From Sandaracinus sp. (GTDB lineage: Bacteria; Myxococcota_A; Polyangia; Polyangiales; Houyiibacteriaceae), in contig JACKEH010000037.1 in assembly GCA_020633125.1 (NCBI GenBank), positions 1 through 45,129 of the forward strand: 45,129 nucleotides of DNA. Direction: 5' to 3'. Positions 42,786-45,129 of this stretch are shown here, piece by piece. The notes under the pieces were generated by a model. The model was not told where the DNA came from. It saw only the letters and a list, made by a program, of their open reading frames with translations, and did no database searches. The translations under genes were made by a program, and so were the position numbers. Numbering within the stretch: the first letter of the stretch is position 1; each line of letters opens with the position of its first letter.

Positions 42786-44296
42786 GGTGCCTCCGCGGGG
42801 CAACGCGCGAGCACCGAAGCACGGCGCGCGAGGAAGAGCTCGGGGTCGACGTCCGCGAACGCCGCGTTGTTCGGCATGGCGTAGCGCGCTTCGACGCTCG
42901 CCCAGATCGACGTGAGGGTCGCGCAGTTGGCGTCGGACTCGGCGCGCTTCAGCCGAATCATCGCGTCGCACTCGGGCCAGCTCGGCGCCCGGCAGAGGAA
43001 GTCGTGAAGCGTGGTCGGCGACCGCGTGTCGGCCGGGAGCACCGCGTGGTCCTTCAGCGCCAGGACGTGGGCGACGCGCTCGTGGATCTGCTCGGATGGA
43101 TCGGGCTCGCAGCCCCCGCGCAGCAACCGGGACACCGCGACCGCGATCAGCGCCGAGAGCAGCCAGGACCAAGGCGGCGTATCGCCTCGTGGACGTCCGA
43201 AGACGTCCCGGCCGAGCACGTTGCCGAAGGTTCGAAAGAGCTGCGGCGCGTGCCGACGCAAGGTCATGCGCGCGGCCTGTCGCTCGGTCAGAGACTTCGC
43301 GTACGTGATCGGCTCGATCGCTTCGACGGGGTCATCTTCGAGCAGCGACTCCGCGATCGCGCGGCGGATCTCGGCGTTCAAGAGAAGCTCGGGCAAACGC
43401 ACGAGGTCTTCGACGCAGCGGTTGTGCAAGGTGACGAGGCCGGGCTCGTGCTCACGGCCGAGCGCCGAGGCGACGGGGGCAAACGCCTCGTACGCGCTCG
43501 CGGAAAACGACGGTCCGCCCCGAAGCTCGAGCGCGAGCATGCGACGCAGCCACGCGCTCGCGACGAGCGGCTCGCCCGCCGATCGGGCCGCGGCGAGCGC
43601 GGCGCGAAGAACCCGCAGCGCGCGGGAAGGGTCGTGGTTCACGAAGAGCTCGAACGCGTCGAGCGGCGAGAGCTCGCGCTCCAAGACCGCGCGCTCCGCG
43701 TCGTCGAGCTTCTCGTGCACGTCGCGAGCCAACGAGAGCAGCGCGCTCGGGTCGCCGAGGGCGAGGGCGCGTCGCGCGTGCTCGAGCGCTTCGTCGCGCT
43801 CGCCGGCCGCCCACGCGGCGCGGGTCGCGAGCGACCAGGCCCACGCTTCGTCGGGATGCGCACGAACGAGCTCACGTGTCTCGTCGAGCGCGTCGCTCGC
43901 GGACAGGCGCGCGAGCGCGAGGGTGGCGCGAGCGCGCGGGCTCTGCGGGGGCGCCTCCTCGACCGCCTCGGACGAGGTCGGCGGGGTGTCGAGTGCCGTG
44001 CGCACGTCCGCGCCCTCGCGCCCGACCTCGGCCTCGGTCGAGGTCGGCGTGTCGACCGCTTGCCTCGGGGCGGGCCGACTCGGGAGATCGAGCTGGAAGC
44101 GCACGCCCTGAATCACGAGGACACCGTCGGCCTCGTCGCGAAGGCATTCGTACGCTTCGCGCAGCGCCTGAAAACGCTCCGGCTCCCGCTCAGGGGAAGC
44201 GGTCTTGATCGCGCGCAGGTAGGCGCGACGAGTCACCTTCGGGTCGCGTTCCTCGGGCTCGAGGCCGAGCAGCTCGCGTGCTCGTGCGCCGTCCAT
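42782..44296 (-). CDS. J-domain-like membrane protein 2 of the HscC operon
   Basis: A 504-aa paralogue of the downstream gene. The N-terminus MDGARARELLGLEPEERDPK, RRAYLRAIKTASPEREPERF, QALREAYECL is again J-like without HPD (SPERE instead). A Pro/Glu linker precedes TPR-like helices (about 115-340) and one membrane helix (WLLSALIAVAVSRLLRGG, about 385-402). The C-terminal domain shows the same Cys pattern, FLCRAPSWPECDAMIRLKRA and SDANCATLTSIWASVE, as protein 1. Its ATG and the upstream stop overlap as TGATG, and its own stop overlaps the next start as ATGA, so all the genes are translationally coupled. Confidence 0.88.
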   Translation of the reverse strand: MDGARARELLGLEPEERDPKVTRRAYLRAIKTASPEREPERFQALREAYECLRDEADGVLVIQGVRFQLDLPSRPAPRQAVDTPTSTEAEVGREGADVRTALDTPPTSSEAVEEAPPQSPRARATLALARLSASDALDETRELVRAHPDEAWAWSLATRAAWAAGERDEALEHARRALALGDPSALLSLARDVHEKLDDAERAVLERELSPLDAFELFVNHDPSRALRVLRAALAAARSAGEPLVASAWLRRMLALELRGGPSFSASAYEAFAPVASALGREHEPGLVTLHNRCVEDLVRLPELLLNAEIRRAIAESLLEDDPVEAIEPITYAKSLTERQAARMTLRRHAPQLFRTFGNVLGRDVFGRPRGDTPPWSWLLSALIAVAVSRLLRGGCEPDPSEQIHERVAHVLALKDHAVLPADTRSPTTLHDFLCRAPSWPECDAMIRLKRAESDANCATLTSIWASVEARYAMPNNAAFADVDPELFLARRASVLARCPAEAP

Positions 44297-45129
44297 CAGA
44301 GCCCACGCTCGCGCGCGCAGAGCGCGTCGACCTCACGGTCCACCGCCTGCTCGAGGCTCGGTTCGAGCGCACCGGGGAGCAGCTCGTGGAAGCGCAGCGA
44401 CGCTTCGGTCGCGAGCTGGCAGCTCTGCCCCGACTCGAGCGCGTTCGCGAGGAGCTGCGCTCGATCGCATCCGGGGACGCCGCCCTTTTCGCAACCCCGC
44501 ACCACGAGATCGCGGCGGGTCGCGGTCGACCACGCGGCGACGTCGGGGATCACCACGGGCGGAGGAGGAGGCTCGTAGGGCTCTTCGACGAAATCCTCGG
44601 GCGCGTACGAGTCGTACGAGTCGTCGTAGAACGCGTCGTCGATCTCTCGCGCGACCGCGGTCGAGAGCTCGGTCCCCGTCCTCAGCAAGCGTGGGACTGC
44701 ACAGGTCGCCAGCAGCAAGAGCCACGTCCACTGCGGCGGCGAACGACGCTTCGCGACCGCGCCACGAACGAAGTGCTCGCCGATCGCGCGATCGAGCTCC
44801 GGGGCGTGTTTCTGCAGCGCGCGCCGAACCTTCAAGGCTTCGGCCGGGTGCTCGATCGTGAAGAGGTCGATGGCGTCCGGGTCGGCGTGGCGGGCCAGCT
44901 CCGCCGTGCCTCGCAGAAGCGCTCGTCGCCCCTCGGGCGGGAGGGGCTCGGGGACGTAGAGCGCCATCGAGAAGAGCCGGAACGCGAGCTCCACGCGGGG
45001 CGCCGGCTCGCCGTGCACCTTCGTGTAGGAGCGAAAGGCGCCGAGCAATTGACCCGCGAGATCGCCGCGCCCGCGCAACGCGACGGCGAGCGCGAGCTCC
45101 ATCACCACGAGCGGGTCCGGAGGTCGCGC
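44296..45129 (-). CDS. J-like operon protein 3 (5' end beyond the window)
   Basis: An open frame runs to the window edge without a start or stop, so the N-terminus is missing; internal GTG/ATG codons near 45108 are unlikely to be the true start. The visible 277 codons match the middle and C-terminal parts of the two downstream proteins: helical region, APELDRAIGEHFVRGAVAKR, membrane helix WTWLLLLATCAVPRLLRTG, an Asp/Tyr/Pro-rich loop (DDSYDSYAPEDFVEEPYEPP), and the Cys-containing domain VRGCEKGGVPGCDRAQLLAN, SGQSCQLATEASLRFHELL. It is thus a third paralogue; whether it has the J-like N-terminus cannot be seen. Confidence 0.85.
   Translation of the reverse strand, partial: ARPPDPLVVMELALAVALRGRGDLAGQLLGAFRSYTKVHGEPAPRVELAFRLFSMALYVPEPLPPEGRRALLRGTAELARHADPDAIDLFTIEHPAEALKVRRALQKHAPELDRAIGEHFVRGAVAKRRSPPQWTWLLLLATCAVPRLLRTGTELSTAVAREIDDAFYDDSYDSYAPEDFVEEPYEPPPPPVVIPDVAAWSTATRRDLVVRGCEKGGVPGCDRAQLLANALESGQSCQLATEASLRFHELLPGALEPSLEQAVDREVDALCARERGL

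Overview
This is a GC-rich (roughly 68-70 percent by eye) chromosomal window. Its gene content points to a myxobacterium or a close deltaproteobacterial relative, perhaps of the Sandaracinaceae/Polyangiales type (inference). The signs are many lipoproteins and signal-peptide proteins of unknown function, two PEGA-domain membrane proteins, a Ser/Thr kinase whose C-terminus resembles the myxobacterial DUF2378 family, a PATAN/DUF4388-like protein, cysteine-rich lipoproteins, and very high GC at third codon positions. No tRNA, rRNA, CRISPR array or phage block was seen.

Layout. 368-6098 (minus) is a tightly overlapping operon: a HEAT-repeat protein fused to a PilT-type ATPase, a second stand-alone PilT/PilU ATPase, and a proline-rich TPR-like protein. 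6459-14085 holds an unknown 523-aa protein, an outer-membrane-type lipoprotein, a patatin-like hydrolase, a lipoprotein with a degenerate M61-like plus PDZ layout, a PATAN/DUF4388-like membrane protein and a small zinc-ribbon protein. Their spacers are filled with hexanucleotide tracts, a 50-bp hairpin repeat and a 14-bp tandem repeat. 14198-15184 is a membrane fatty-acid desaturase. 15314-17302 is a broken trypsin-like protease/porin-like gene with a near-identical 66-69-bp repeat at each end. 17377-26612 (minus) carries a small lipoprotein, a Cys-rich lipoprotein, two coupled PEGA proteins, a Ser/Thr kinase, an NAD kinase, a Nudix hydrolase, a small outer-membrane protein and an FSA-type transaldolase.

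26769-29556 (plus) is a carbamoyltransferase cassette (NodU/TobZ type, SxtJ-like membrane protein, DUF5989). It is followed by a REP-associated tyrosine (IS200-like) transposase (29700-30707) and a von Willebrand factor A lipoprotein whose 3' end and downstream hairpin are tandemly duplicated. 32283-33687 (plus) is a compact unit: a DUF2892 membrane protein, an ECF sigma factor fused to a zinc-finger anti-sigma-like domain, and a rhodanese lipoprotein. Next come a soluble lytic transglycosylase, a secreted patatin with a barrel-like C-terminus, and a 59-aa ORF.

39151-45129 (minus) is an HscC-type Hsp70 preceded by three translationally coupled membrane proteins. Two of these begin with a J-domain-like segment that lacks the HPD motif; the third runs off the window.

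Best candidates for something undescribed: the HscC plus HPD-less J-like membrane protein module, the HEAT-PilT operon, the YgaP-like parts split around a sigma/anti-sigma fusion, and the repeat-flanked decaying protease/porin locus.
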